This document shows positions 1 through 11,384 of a stretch of DNA of 64,000 bases, piece after piece. The position numbers and the translations under genes were made by a program. The DNA comes from Garcia nutans. Taxonomy: Eukaryota > Streptophyta > Magnoliopsida > Malpighiales > Euphorbiaceae. The stretch lies in assembly GCA_947685225.1 (NCBI GenBank), contig CANTUV010000051.1, positions 6,262,001-6,326,000 on the forward strand, given 5' to 3'. The notes under the pieces were generated by a model, which was not told the DNA's origin, made no database searches, and worked only from the letters and a program-made list of their open reading frames with translations. Positions within the stretch are counted from its first letter, which is position 1, and every line of letters starts with the position of its first letter.

Positions 1-3000
1 TGTATAGCACTTTGACTGTCACAATACAAGACATTATTTTCTTGCTTCTTGCCCAACTCCTCCAAGAAACCTTGGAGCCAAACCATTTCTTTGCTGGCTT
101 CCGTGACAGCGACATATTCTGCTTCAGTTGTGGAGAGAGCAACTATCTTCTGTAATTGAGAGACCCAGCTCACTGCGGTACCTCCTAGAGTATAGACATA
201 CCCTGTAGTGCTCTTTCTAACGTCAACATTTCCAGCTAAATCAGCATCCACATAACCTGCTAGTGTCGTATCTCCACTTTTAAAACAAAGCGCCTTATCT
301 GTGGTACCTCGAAGATATCTGAGAATCCATTTGACTGCTTCCCAGTGTGCCTTGCCTGGATTATTCATGTACCTGCTAACAGCTCCCACTGCTTGAGCAA
401 TATCTGGTCTGGTACAAACCATGGCATACATCAAACTCCCAATTGCTGAGGCATATGGCACCTTCGTCATGTGTGCACGTTCCTCCTCCGTCTTCGGTGA
501 CTGTTCTTTGGAGAGTCTGAAATGAACACCTAAAGGTGTGCTCACTGATTTAGCATCTTGCATGTTGAATCTGGCTAGTACTTTGTTTATGTACTCAGCC
601 TGTGATAACATCAAAGTCCCCGACTTCATGTCTCTCTTGATCCTCATTCCAAGAATCTGCTTTGCAGCACCCAGATCTTTTATTGCAAACTGTTTTGACA
701 ATTTCTGCTTTAAATTTTTAATCTCTTGCATGTCTGAACCTGCAACGAGCATATCATCGACGTATAACAATAAAATAATAAAGCTATTGTCAAACTTTTT
801 GATGTAGCAACAATGATCTGCTTGGCATCTTGTGAAACCGCCGCTGCTCATAAAACTATCAAACTTTCTGTACCACTGTCTAGGAGCTTGTTTCAGACCA
901 TATAAACTCTTCTTCAACTTGCACACTAGATTTTTCTTGTCTGCCTTAATGAAGCCTTCTGGTTGCTTCATGTAGATCTCTTCCTCCAAATCTCCATGAA
1001 GGAATGCTGTCTTTACATCTAATTGTTCAAGATGTAAATTTTCTGCGGCTACAATTTTCAATACCAGTCTGATTGTCGTAAGCTTCACGACTGGAGAGAA
1101 AATTTCAGTATAGTCAATACCTTCCTTTTGTTGAAAACCTTTTACAACCAATCTTGCTTTGTAGCGTTTACTTCCATCATGCTCTTCTTTGATCCTATAA
1201 ATCCACTTGTTGTGGAGTGCTTTCTTGCCTTGTGGTAGTTCAGCTAATTCCCATGTATGATTTGACATGAGTGAGTCCATCTCATCTTTCATGGCAGACT
1301 CCCACTTGATTGAATCCTCTACTTGTATTGCTTCATCGTAGCACTCTGGTTCACCATTGTCTGTCAGCAACAAGTAATGCAAAGAAGGCGAGTAACGTTG
1401 GATTGGTCTTGTAATTCTGGAGGAGCGCCTCAATTCCGGCGTGCTTGGCTCCTCTACTTCAGGACTATTCTGAACATCATTTCTAGAAATATCCTCGAAC
1501 TCAGCAAATTCCTTATTTTCAACATCTATCTTGGAGCTATTTGATTCTGCATTTAATCTGTCTTTGTACATCACATTCTCATTGAATATGACATCCCGGC
1601 TTCTAATGATCTTGTGATTTTCATAATCCCAAAACCGATAACTGAACTCATCACCACCATATCCAACAAAGACACATTTGTTTGACTTGGCATCCAATTT
1701 ACTTCTTCCAGCAGAATCTATATGTATGTAAGAGATACAACCAAACACTCTTAAGTGTGAAAGGTTTACCTCTTTTTTGCTCCATGCTTCCTCTGGTATT
1801 CCACCATCCAGAGGTACTGAAGGCCCACGGTTGATTAGGTAGGCAGCGGTGTTGACAGCTTCAGCCCATAAATTCTTGGGCAAGTCAGCATGTATCCTCA
1901 TGCTTCTGGCACGTTCATTCAGAGTTCTGTTCATGCGCTCAGCTACGCCATTCTGTTGCGGTGTCATGGGAACTGTTTTCTCCATCTTGATTCCGCTGTT
2001 TGCGCAAAATTCTCTGAATCTTCTATCTCTGTACTCTCCTCCATTGTCAGACCTCAATCGTTTGACTTTCAAACCAGTTTCATTTTCTACCATGGCCTTT
2101 CATTTTCTGAATGTATCAAAGACTTCTGATTTCTTCTTCAGAAAATACACCCATACCTTTCTTGTTGAATCGTCAATGAATGTGACGTAATACAATGAGC
2201 CTGCAAGAGATGGAATTGGAGACGGTCCCCATACATCGGTATGGACCGACTCTAATTTTTCTGCTTTGGGTGTCTTGCCAATCTTTGAAAAACTGACCTT
2301 CTTTTGTTTTCCAAAGATACAATCTTCACATAGGCCGACATTGATACTTTTCAGTTCCGGCAACTTTCCTTTTGACAAAAGCGTCTTCATCCCTTTCTCG
2401 CTTATATGACCAAGCCTTTGGTGCCATAGGTTTGATTTTTCATCTGCATCTGCTACTGAAATAACATTCTCTAAGTTTGAGGTTTCATAGAGAGTGCTAG
2501 TTTTCTTACCACGAGCAATGACAAGTGCTCCTTTGGTAATCTTCCATTCACCGCTTTTGAAGGTTGTACCATAACCATCTTCATCAAGTTGTCCTACAGA
2601 GAGCAAATTCCTTTTAAGACCAGGAATATGTCTTACTCCTTGCAGCTTCCAGGTATTCCCGTTTGACAACTTTAATCGGACATCCCCTTTTCCTACGATC
2701 TTTAAGGTTTCATCATCAGCTAGATGAACCTTCCCGAAATCACCACTGACATAGTTGTCCATGATTTCTTGGCATGGAGTGGCGTAAAAAGATGCCCCAG
2801 AATCTAAAATCCATGATTCAATTAGACTGTTGACACTTAGAATCATGGCATCACCTGCTTCCTCGGTCACATTTGCAGATCCCTGTGAACCGCTATCTTT
2901 CTTTGGCGCTCGGCAATCTTTCTTAAAATGACCCTTCTTGCCGCAGTTATAACACTTGAAATCTTTTTTCCCCAATCTAGATTTGTCTCTTCTAGATTTT

Positions 3001-3650
3001 GATCTGCCACGATTTGAACTTTTTTCTAAAGTTCTCCCTCTAGATTCTGTGTGTAAAGCTGAAGAGGTAGATGCTTCACCCAATTCTCTTCGTCGAATTT
3101 CTTCACTCAACACCAGATCCCGAACATCATCGAATTTTAATTTGGTTTTTCCCGATGAGCTGCTGACCGCTGTAACGGTAGCATTCCAACTATCTGGTAG
3201 AGATGATAAGAGAATTAAAGCCCGAATTTCAGCATCAAATTCAATTTCTACTGAACTCAACTGGGTTGTGATTGTGTTGAATTCATTCAGATGTTGGGCT
3301 ACTGATGCCCCTTCTGCCATTTGCAAATTGAATAACCGCTTCATCAAATGAACTTTGTTTGAAGCTGATGGCTTTTCATACATGTTGGAGAGAGCCGCCA
3401 TTAGACCTGCTGTGGTCTTTTCTTTGGTGATGTTGAAAGCAACATTTTGTGATAATGTCAATCGAATAACTCCAAGGGCTTGTCTGTCGAGAAGATTCCA
3501 TTCTTCATCTTTCATGCCTTCTGGCTTTATTCCTGAGAGAGGTTGATATAACTTTTTCTGGTACAGATAATCTTCAATCTGCATCTTCCAGAAGCCAAAG
3601 TCCGTACCGTCGAACTTTTCAATTCTCACTTTTCCTTCATCTGCAGCCAT
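1..3650 (-). pseudogene. copia gag-pol polyprotein, one in-frame stop, truncated by window edge
   Basis: The likely start is the ATG at 3650, giving a MAADEGKVRIEKFDG start. An ATG-equivalent start 19 codons upstream is less like the family. Seen in order: gag; a CCHC zinc knuckle (CYNCGKKGHFKKDC, about 2919-2960); aspartic protease (WILDSGA, about 2791-2814); pre-integrase LWHQRLGH near 2407-2430; integrase core with HTDVWGP and DNGGEY; reverse transcriptase with YVDDM at 750-764; RNase H ending at CDSQSAI at the window edge. The frame is open from 3650 to 1 except for one TGA at 2100-2102, between the integrase D motifs. The context there, KWKA in relatives, suggests a former TGG. Otherwise the reading frame looks intact, so inactivation is recent or the stop is tolerated. 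Confidence 0.9.
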
Positions 3651-3827
3651 CGCTCCTACTCGAATCTGGACTCCTTTGGATCGTTTCTGACTGTTTCTGC
3701 AAACCACTGTGTACTAGGACACCTTTGTCGACAAATCAGAACGGCCGACAAAATTTCACTATTCACGAAATTCACTATTCACGTGAATAGTAATCTTGCA
3801 AAAAATTGACAGAATTTATCACCCAAA

Positions 3828-3839
3828 GCTCTGATACCA
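3828..3839 (-). other. Primer-binding site, initiator tRNA-Met
   Basis: The minus strand reads TGGTATCAGAGC, complementary to the 3' end of plant initiator tRNA-Met, the usual copia primer. It lies two bases inside the LTR border. Confidence 0.9.
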
Positions 3840-3841
3840 GT

Positions 3842-4392
3842 TGTTGGGAAATTGAGGTGATTACCACTCTATTCCCTTAAACCAGATTAGTAGGAGAGCG
3901 AAAATAAATGCGGAATATTAACACAGAATTTGATAACGGAGTTCGGCCAATTATGCCTACGTCTCCGGAGCTGCTGCAGACTTCTATTAAGGAGAAAATA
4001 CAATGTGTTTACAAACACTCACAACCCTCACTCAATTATGAACAAGAATTTTTCCTCACAAAATTCTCTCAAAGACACTCTCTTCTCTTTACTTCTTCAA
4101 TTTTAAGTTGTATCTTCCAAATGAAGTGGATGGGTTTATATAGGCTTCAAAAACATGGGTTGGTGAAATTAGTCAATAAATTAGGCACCTCCATTTTGAC
4201 AATTACCTAAATTAGGCACCTCCATTTTTTACTTTGACAATTCCCCAAATTAGGCACCTCCACTTTTAACAATGTCCTAAATTAGGCACCTCCATTTTTG
4301 ACAATGTCCTAAATTAGGCACCTCCATTTTTGACAATTAGGTACCTCCATTTTTTACTAAAAAAATGGTTGGTGCCTACTTCTTTGACACAT
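3842..4392 (-). repeat. 5' LTR of the first copia element
   Basis: The inner border is set by the primer-binding site: in element sense the LTR ends TTTCCCAACA and is followed two bases later by the tRNA-Met site. The outer border is placed near 4392, where the sense strand would begin TGTGTCAAAG. Length about 550 bp. A TATA box (minus strand CCTATATAAAC, 4135-4145) lies downstream of a repeat block at 4180-4350. The partner LTR is outside the window, so the outer border is uncertain by some tens of bases. Confidence 0.75.
4180..4350 (-). promoter_or_regulatory. Tandem U3 repeat block upstream of the LTR TATA box
   Basis: On the plus strand the motif TTAGGCACCTCCA recurs about six times with small changes (near 4181, 4212, 4250, 4281, 4315 and 4337), joined by spacers such as TTTTTGACAATGTCCTAAA. 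A partial inverted copy lies at about 4366-4375. The block is 40-200 bp upstream of the TATA box in the transcriptional sense. Tnt1 and Tto1 are known to carry short tandem U3 repeats that bind stress-responsive factors. That these repeats act alike is inference. Confidence 0.7.
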
Positions 4393-5798
4393 GTGCTGTG
4401 TATCTAAGCAATAAGAGTATTCCATGGTATAAAAGGTTGCGGATTTTATATATATCCATAGGTACCATGTGTTGCATGTGTTATTAAAGGTTGATATGAT
4501 GCTTTATCCTCGTACTGCCTGCAGTATTTATAGACCAAGCAACATATTCCTGCAACTTGAGGTGCATTTTCTCAATGCCTTTAGAAGCATATGCAATTTG
4601 GTGCTTTATATACCAAGAGAAGTTTGTGAGAGAAAATCAGTATTGTGATCTTTTCACTTCATTTCATTGTCGTTATTATTATTACTTGAGCAAGAGCTTG
4701 GGCATCAGCCCCTGACAACTACATACCTCCAGTCACTGGGTGGTGTACCAAACCTCGACTGGCATTTCATTAAATTAATAATTACATATCTTTGGAAAAC
4801 AAAATTTCTTTAATAAAGGGTAGGAAAGCAGAATAGTGAAAACCATTCCAGTGAATGTCTGTCCAAGGAAGGGCGTCAAAATGTGTACAATTTGTCATAA
4901 AAACAGGATTTTATTCTTCAATTTGAAATACGCAAGTGAATTTAATTAGCATGTGACATATTTTTTAATGAACGAGTTAGTAGTCATGTTGAGAACTATA
5001 GAGTGAATTAAAGTTTTTAGAGGGGTCAAAATGTTGTCATTTCATATACTTGGGAACCTTGATCCCAGCTGACGATGATTGGCAATTTTGTGCTTATTAT
5101 CCAACTACAAGATGATGGAGTAGGTAAGCGGGATGTGATAGGTTGCATCCCTGAATTGAAATTGAATTAAGATAGTAAGAGCATCTCCTCTTGTTCTCTT
5201 AATTCTGAAAAGCATCTTATGCATAATCAATTTTTAAATATGAGTATTTTTTTTTTGCTTGTAAGTCCAATTAACTCCTTAATTCAATAGGTGAGAATTA
5301 ATAAATGGCTCTTTAGACAGCCAATTTCACTCTATCTTAAATTAAAATAATAAAGAGGCCACTGTTCGTTTTTCTTGTATTGACTCTTTATTATATAGAG
5401 TTCCAACGTATAAAGAGCACTTTGGAGATGCTTTAAACAGCAGCTAGCGAATACCTTCAACAAATGCTAGAATTATAAGTTACTTCTCTTTGTTACTCCT
5501 TTTGAATCAATTTTTGAAGCAGTTAGTTGCAGTCGGAGTAGGATGTAATAGTGATACATATGACAGCTAAGAAAAATTTATCTGCATGAGAATGTGGTAT
5601 GTTTAACTTCATGATGAAGCACTTTTAGTTTCTGTCAATTGTAAGGTTCCAGACCTCCAATCCATGGATATTTTTCTGGCATGGTGGTCTCTTAGGGACA
5701 GTACTCCTATTATCCTGTAGTGATTGAACAGTGCATCTACATGAAAGTGATAATCTTGGCGGTACACAAAGTGCTAACTCCAAACTTTTTATTTGCAG
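4393..5798. other. AT-rich stretch without recognised gene
   Basis: No continuous reading frame or known motif. It may be intron or upstream sequence of the candidate exon at 5799-5885, but no other exon could be supported. Confidence 0.5.
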
Positions 5799-5885
5799 TC
5801 TCTTGTCGATTCGACAATGATAGAGAGTGATATGGCTGTTGATATTGGCACAGTGGACAGAGTCATAATGAACGACAATGCTTGA
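5799..5885 (+). CDS. Possible last exon of an unknown gene
   Basis: A pyrimidine-rich acceptor (CTTTTTATTTGCAG, ending 5798) is followed by 28 sense codons and a TGA at 5883-5885. The peptide starts SLVDSTMIESDMAVDIGTV and is compositionally balanced, unlike the low-complexity frames around it. The A/T-rich sequence after the stop would suit a 3' UTR. I do not recognise the protein. No upstream exon was found up to the copia LTR, so the gene, if real, would have a long intron or be disrupted by the copia insertion. It could be a chance frame after a splice-like site. Confidence 0.25.
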   Translation, partial: SLVDSTMIESDMAVDIGTVDRVIMNDNA

Positions 5886-7524
5886 TTTTGGCGCTGAAGT
5901 TTAGCGCATGTATATGCTTTATGGATAGGGTATATGCTTTATAATACTTTTGTAGTGAAGCTGCAAGTACACTCGAAATCGAGATCTAAGTAGGAGCAAC
6001 ATGCACTCTTGGCCATCAACTCACGACTTATGCTCCTGGCCACCAACTCACGACTTGATAGTTATTCTTATCCTTGGATTTAAATATCTATATATCCTTT
6101 TTATCTTCCAAATAAATTACTGTGTTGGTGATATATGTTGTCCTAAGTCTTAGGATATTTTGTAGTGTCCTGAATTTCAAGCAGATATAATGTTCTCATA
6201 AACAACCTATTTGAGAACTGAGATTGTTGCTGTCAGGATAAGCCACCCCTTGCAGGACAAAAAGGATGGGATTTGGTTTATGAAATAAAACAGGGTTCTC
6301 AGGCAAAACTTTGAGGGCATAATCGTAAAGCGAGCACTTTTTTCAATTTGTGAAAATTTTAGTTTATATATTCTTGAACCCTTGCACTTTAACCAAAGTG
6401 AAACACATGGTGTGAATACAAATAAAATGATTTTATTTTCTTTGAAGGTGATTTGAGGCAATTGTTTAACTTAAAAACAGGGGAAAAGAAAAGCTAATAA
6501 TTAGAAAGGCTGGTAATCTGTTTTTAAGAAAGCTTGTGAGATCTCAGGCTGGAAAGAAATTAGGCTGCCACTTTCGGTATATCATCTTTTCTAAATCCAT
6601 CTTTTTAAAGTTCCTTAATAAATGGAATAAAGCAGCCGTGATTTTTTTAATTTACATCCCTAATTCAATTTTCATTTAATTACTTTGTCATTTTTATTGA
6701 TAAAAAAATAAATATTATTTTACATATAAAAAGTCAAATAGGAAAAAAAAGCCATTGGGATTTAGAAAAAAAAAGGAGAAATATTAGAATTTAGAGGTGT
6801 AATTATTTTTAAATATTAAAATTCAAGTGGATATTATATATTTGTGATTATATTATAATCCCAATCGGTAGATACATTTTTCATTTTACAGTAATAAAAA
6901 AATTATTTTTGTTAAACATGTAAATTACATGTATTTTTTATAATGTTTTTATTTTAATATGAGATGTTTATTAAATAATTTTAAAATAATATTAAATATC
7001 GGTATAATTCCGATTTAACACTATTAATTTATTAAAAAAGAATTATAATTTGTAATAAAAAAATATTTCTGTTATTTTGAAACGAAAATAATATTTTAAT
7101 ATTGCAAATGCATTCAATAATTTTCTGTTGCTATAGGCTATTAGCCTAAATGGATTGTCAAGTGTTATAAATTTGATGATCAATTTAATTATCCTTAATT
7201 GGATCACTTGTCCTGTTAAATAAAAGCAGCCCCAAAGATCCGGACAGTCATAATTAAGAAGGGCAAATCTGTCCATAAGACAAAAAAGGCTGAAATGCAC
7301 GCCAAACAAGTAAATAATCCAATGTTCAATCATTTTCATGTATGGGCATCAATCAAAATGCATGACGAAGACAAAACACTCACTCACTTTCTCGTTATAC
7401 CCTTTTTACCCTCTCTCTCTCTAGATATTTCACATAAAATAAAAATTATAGAATAAAAATTGATCGATACATGACAAGTTAGAAACTTCCAAATTAACCT
7501 TATCCTACCACTAAACCCTAAATT
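5886..7524. other. Intergenic, AT-rich
   Basis: No gene seen. It holds a short imperfect direct repeat near 6010-6057 (CTGGCCACCAACTCACGACT type) and long A/T runs. The last part, with a CT run at 7411-7422, would be the 3' flank of the EFM-like gene. Confidence 0.5.
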
Positions 7525-7742
7525 CTAACCCTCAAATTTAAGAGTTATCTCACTTCCATTGTTTCCCTCACCGTCTTCTCTCAAAGCCGCCAACCACTCT
7601 CAGCCTTCCAGCTGCTGCTCTCCGATTTCCCATCTTCTATACCTTCTGACCGATCACCAGTGCCTCTTATATCAGACTCCGGTGAGCTATGAGTCTGTGT
7701 TGCAGCCTTATACATATGGAATTGGTGATGAAGTGTGTGGTG
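7525..7742 (-). pseudogene. Disconnected former C-terminal tail of the EFM-like gene
   Basis: Just past the TAA the same frame continues for about 54 codons with clade-like sequence (THSSPESDIRGTGDRSEGIE), then hits TGA near 7582. Shifting one base restores AALREDGEGNNGSEITLKFEG-type sequence ending in TAG at 7525-7527; GSEITLKF is the usual terminus of EFM proteins. So two lesions are seen: an in-frame stop, probably a former CAA, and a one-base deletion near 7590. A sequencing or assembly error cannot be excluded for either. Confidence 0.75.
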
Positions 7743-9891
7743 TTATAACTGGTGATGAGGTGGCGGCGGGGGTTGTGATGGAGCTGTTGCAGCTGCAGTG
7801 TAAAAGTCTTGAGGAACAGGCGGTGCAGCGCAAAAGTGAGGTGGTGGTGCATGAGAAGAAGGGTGGTGGTGGGTGCCATAGAGGGTAGGGGCCCCAGTAT
7901 GAGCAGCTGCTGCAGCGGCTGTGGCATACTCTGGTGGGACCCAAATTCCTCCTAGAACAACGAGCTGTGGTGCTGTGGCTCCAGGTGCTTGTGGGTTTGG
8001 ACTAGGTCTCCTTGTATGAAGCCTATATTTCTGTGCCACCCATCATAATAAAAAAATAATGATTACAGATCAGTAACCTGTAAATATTTTTTTTTCCCTC
8101 TAATATGAAAAAAATATATATATTCAAAGTATGTGCCTTGTACAGTACAACTGTTTGCAGTACTGTGATATTGTCAGGTCAAAAGAAAATTTGTTCACGA
8201 AGCTCCTTTCATGCATGTCTTCTGGACTGCTCCTAATAATCACAGTATGAAAAAAAAAACATCAATTGAAGAAGAAGAAGAAGAAGAAGAGAAAATCACC
8301 TGTAAATGGCTCTTAACTTCATCATTGGTCAAACCGTCAACTTTCATGAGCTCTCTTATTTGTTTTGGAGTGGCCACTGTTTTATTTCCATGACCCAGAA
8401 AAAAGTAATCAGTCAAACAGTGATGTATATAACAGAAATAACAAAGTAATATTCATAATAAAAATGTTCAGTTCAATAATAATAGAATCATGTGCTAATA
8501 TGTATTTCAGTCAATAAAATATGAGATAAGTTGAATTTCAATGCCAAATTTAAAAAAAAAAATAAGAAAGGGTTTTGAATTATGTACCTTGAGAACCACC
8601 AAGCATTTGTAAAGCATTTACAAATCTCCTATGCAAGTCAGGAGACCAACATCTCCTTGCCTTTCTATGAGTTTGACTGGTAGTGGTGTTACTAGTATTA
8701 TCTATACTATTACCATTTCCAGTACTTGTTGCTTGTCCATCAGGGGATGAATTGCCAATTCCTTTTCCTTGTTCTATGACAATTCCACCATTATTATTAT
8801 TATTATTACCAATCTTGCCAGAATTTTCTCTCTTTGAATGAGAAAATCCATTTTCAGTTTCCAAACATTTTTTATCTTCCATTTCTTTATCAGTAGAAGC
8901 AAGAGCTAAGGTTGGGCTTGGACATAAGTTTCTTTCTTTTGAGAATGGAAGGAAAGCTCTGCCATTTCTTTGTTTGGTGTCTAATCCCAATTTGGGACTA
9001 ACATTGAATCCTATATTAGTTTCTTTAGGGGAATTAGTCAATGTGGTTTGTGGTTTGGCTTCGTTGCTATCTTGGCTCCAAAGTTGTGCTGTAGTCATCC
9101 AATTTGCCTTATCAGAAATGTTGGAGTTCTTTTCCAAGTTTTCAGAGGTAGAATTTTTGAGTGGAATGAATTCTTCAAGATTTGGCCTTAGCCCTTGATT
9201 TGCTCCATAAGCTTGTAATTGTTGTCTTGAAGTCTCCACAGCTGAAGGCAACAGAAATGGAATCATAATTATTTGCTTAACCTCTCCTTTTATTTCTTGA
9301 ATTCTTTTTAGACGAAAAATATGATAACAATAACATACTTTAAAATCAAAGAAAAGAACTTAACAAATAAAGCCACATGGATAGAAAGCTAACTCAAACT
9401 TCTATAAATGAAAAAGGATAAAGAAAAAGGTTATCATAGGATTTTAGGAAGATATCACATGAATATCCACTGTTCTGTAGTATAATAATAATAATTATCT
9501 TTTCTATGAATAATTTATCATCAAAGTTTTATGAAGATTTACATACTCGCTTTAATTGGTTGTTTGTAAAAATGCATGAAAAAGAAAGAATCAATAAACG
9601 GGTTAGTAGAACTGTAAGATTGCGAGCAAATTTGATAATTTCCGATCAACCCTAAGTAATTAATAATAAAAGAAAGAAATCAAAATATATAGTACCATTG
9701 GTGAGAAGTTGCATGCAAAGGGGAAGTTCACGCTTGAAAGCGTCGATCTTTAATCTTTCTTCTTCAAGACGAGAGAGAAACTCTTCAAGCTTCTGAGTCT
9801 GATCATAAGTATTTTGGTCTCCAAAAGATTTCAATAGCATAGAATAGCTATAGGGTTTACAATCTAAGCTTAGCTCAGAAGGAGAGGCCAT
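7743..9891 (-). CDS. EFM: EFM-like GARP (MYB-related) transcription factor, four exons, truncated C-terminus
   Basis: Nuclear DNA-binding protein of the NIGT1/HRS1/HHO clade, closest in motifs to Arabidopsis EFM (At2g03500), a repressor of the florigen gene FT. Exons on the minus strand: 9891-9696, 9241-8588, 8376-8300, 8030-7743. All introns are GT..AG and the phases join cleanly (196, 654, 77 and 288 nt; 404 codons plus TAA). The N-terminus has the clade motif KIDAFKRELPLCMQLL. The Myb-like SHLQKYR GARP domain lies at residues about 250-315, split over exons 2-4 (RKARRCWSPDLHRRF; TNDEVKSHLQKYR). Between them is an Asn/Ser/Thr-rich linker. Exon 4 begins HTRRPSPNPQ and runs into a His/Pro/Ala-rich tail. 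The TAA at 7743-7745 ends it about 73 codons before the family's usual terminus. The start ATG is the first in a well-conserved N-terminus. Confidence 0.87.
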
Positions 9892-10909
9892 TAATAATAA
9901 GTTAATTAATTTAACAAACTTAAATCAAGAATCAAGAAAAGAAACAAATAAAAATCTCTATTCTAATAGAAGAAACACAATCTTGTTATAAACGTTCAAG
10001 CTAAAAAAGGAAGAAAAAGAAAGAAGAGGAAATGTAGGAAGAAACAAGAGCAAAAGAAGGGGGGGAGAAAGAGAGAGATTGTAGTTTGTGAACACAAGGA
10101 GGATCGAGGGGAGGATCGTCTTCTTTTTAGAGGTGAGTTCAGGAAGGAATAAAGTGAAGGTTTTAGAGAGAGAAAGAAAGTAAAAAAAAAAATGGAAAAG
10201 CTAATAAAGAAGGATGGTAACTTCTTGCATGAACAAACACAGAAATTAAAAAGTTAATAAAGAAAAACAAAGAGAGAATCTGACACTAAGATGGGTCATG
10301 TGGTTAGAACCTTTGATATTATAGGAATTAATAGAAGAGTAAGTGTGTGTGTACGAATTCATTCAAAATCATCTGTCTATATAAAAGATGATTCTTCTTC
10401 TTACTGTTATTCCTTTTTTCCCCTTTTCAAATTTATCTCTTATTTATTTATTCTTTTGCTTTTGCATGGGCTATGATTCTTTCTTATACTTTTAAATCAA
10501 ATGAACTTCATTAATAAGGATATTTGTATAAACTCTCAAACTTTAATCCCCCTTGTAAAGTCTCTCATCATTGACTTTCAAATTCACTTCCCCGCGGAGT
10601 TATAATATAAACTGCCCTATATGTGTATATATACACACATTTGATATAAATATTTTATATGATCACATTATTTAATTTAAATAAAACACTTTAACATATC
10701 GGTATATGTAAGTGTACATTTAGTTGGAATGTTAGGAAGCATTTTTTATTTTTTATTTTTTATTTTTAACTTTTAATCTTTCACTTGAAAAAAATAATCC
10801 GAGTGTTAATAAAAATTTCACTTTTAGCGTATAAATGTTTTTTTTTTTTTGTGAAAGTTTTGGAAGTCACCACTCACTAATTTCTTAAATTAAATAAATT
10901 GAGCAGTGA
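9892..10909 (-). promoter_or_regulatory. 5' UTR and upstream region of the EFM-like gene
   Basis: Upstream of the ATG is a purine-rich tract on the plus strand (9990-10200, many GAGAGA/AAAGA runs; CT-rich in the gene sense), typical of plant leader and core-promoter regions. No TATA box could be chosen with confidence. From 10480 to 10900 the sequence is AT-rich with T/A homopolymers and no gene. Confidence 0.35.
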
Positions 10910-11189
10910 TCGTCGCCGGGCGTTTGGCGGTAGGCTGTTGAGAAAGTGGGATGTTTCTTAGGTTCAGGGTTTTGTTGTAAAACTTGGCCATTGTATATTG
11001 TAAGGGCAGAATTGTGGGCTCTACATGAAGGTTTGAAGATTGCGAAATTACTCAATATCTCCAAACTTTTAGTTAGAATCAGATAACAAATATGTTATTG
11101 AGATGATATTGGAAAATTGAAAAAAGAAAAGTGAATTGTCATGTTCTTTTATGGTCTGTAAGAGAATTGGCCGAGGATTTTGAAGAAAT
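10910..11189 (+). pseudogene. Decayed LINE-type RNase H fragment, left part
   Basis: In one plus frame the sequence reads RAELWALHEGLKIAKLLN, the hallmark of the plant RNase H-like domain found at the end of LINE ORF2 and in related host fragments. It continues with SDNKYVIEMI after a stop or frameshift. Several stops break it. It is interrupted at 11190 by a copia element and resumes at 16214. Confidence 0.6.
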
Positions 11190-11384
11190 TATTAAACTAT
11201 TAACAATGCACTTTTGTTTTCTGTTCAAAATCTGTATTTTTTTCTTGTATTGTTACAATATTAATATGTATTATAACAAATCTATACAAGGTAAGAAATA
11301 TTAATTTTAATGCTATTGATCCGATTCTGATTTCTTTCTTCTTTCCTTGCAGGAAATCCTACCTAGAATCAAGCTTGGTCAACA
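11190..11384 (-). repeat. 3' LTR of the second copia
   Basis: 195 bp, nearly identical to 16019-16213. The polyprotein frame runs through the purine tract into the first six bases of this LTR, where the stop TGA (11379-11381) lies. Confidence 0.93.

Larger units (their letters stand above)
1..4392 (-). mobile_element. Ty1/copia LTR retrotransposon (Tnt1/Tork type), 3' part outside window
   Basis: Read on the minus strand the order is LTR (high coordinates), tRNA-Met primer-binding site, gag, protease, integrase, reverse transcriptase, RNase H. The window edge cuts the element inside RNase H, so the 3' end and second LTR are missing and neither target duplication nor LTR age can be read. Domain order with integrase before reverse transcriptase defines Ty1/copia. 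The gag, zinc-knuckle and protease motifs match the Tnt1-94 type common in dicots. The outer LTR border near 4392 is an estimate from a TG..CA end. Confidence 0.93.

Noticed and set aside
6010..6060. Short direct repeat CCAACTCACGACTT
   Set aside because: Two imperfect copies only; too little to name an element.
7559..7944. Plus and minus overlapping frames in the EFM 3' region
   Set aside because: Shadows of exon 4 and the broken tail; GC-rich coding DNA keeps other frames open.
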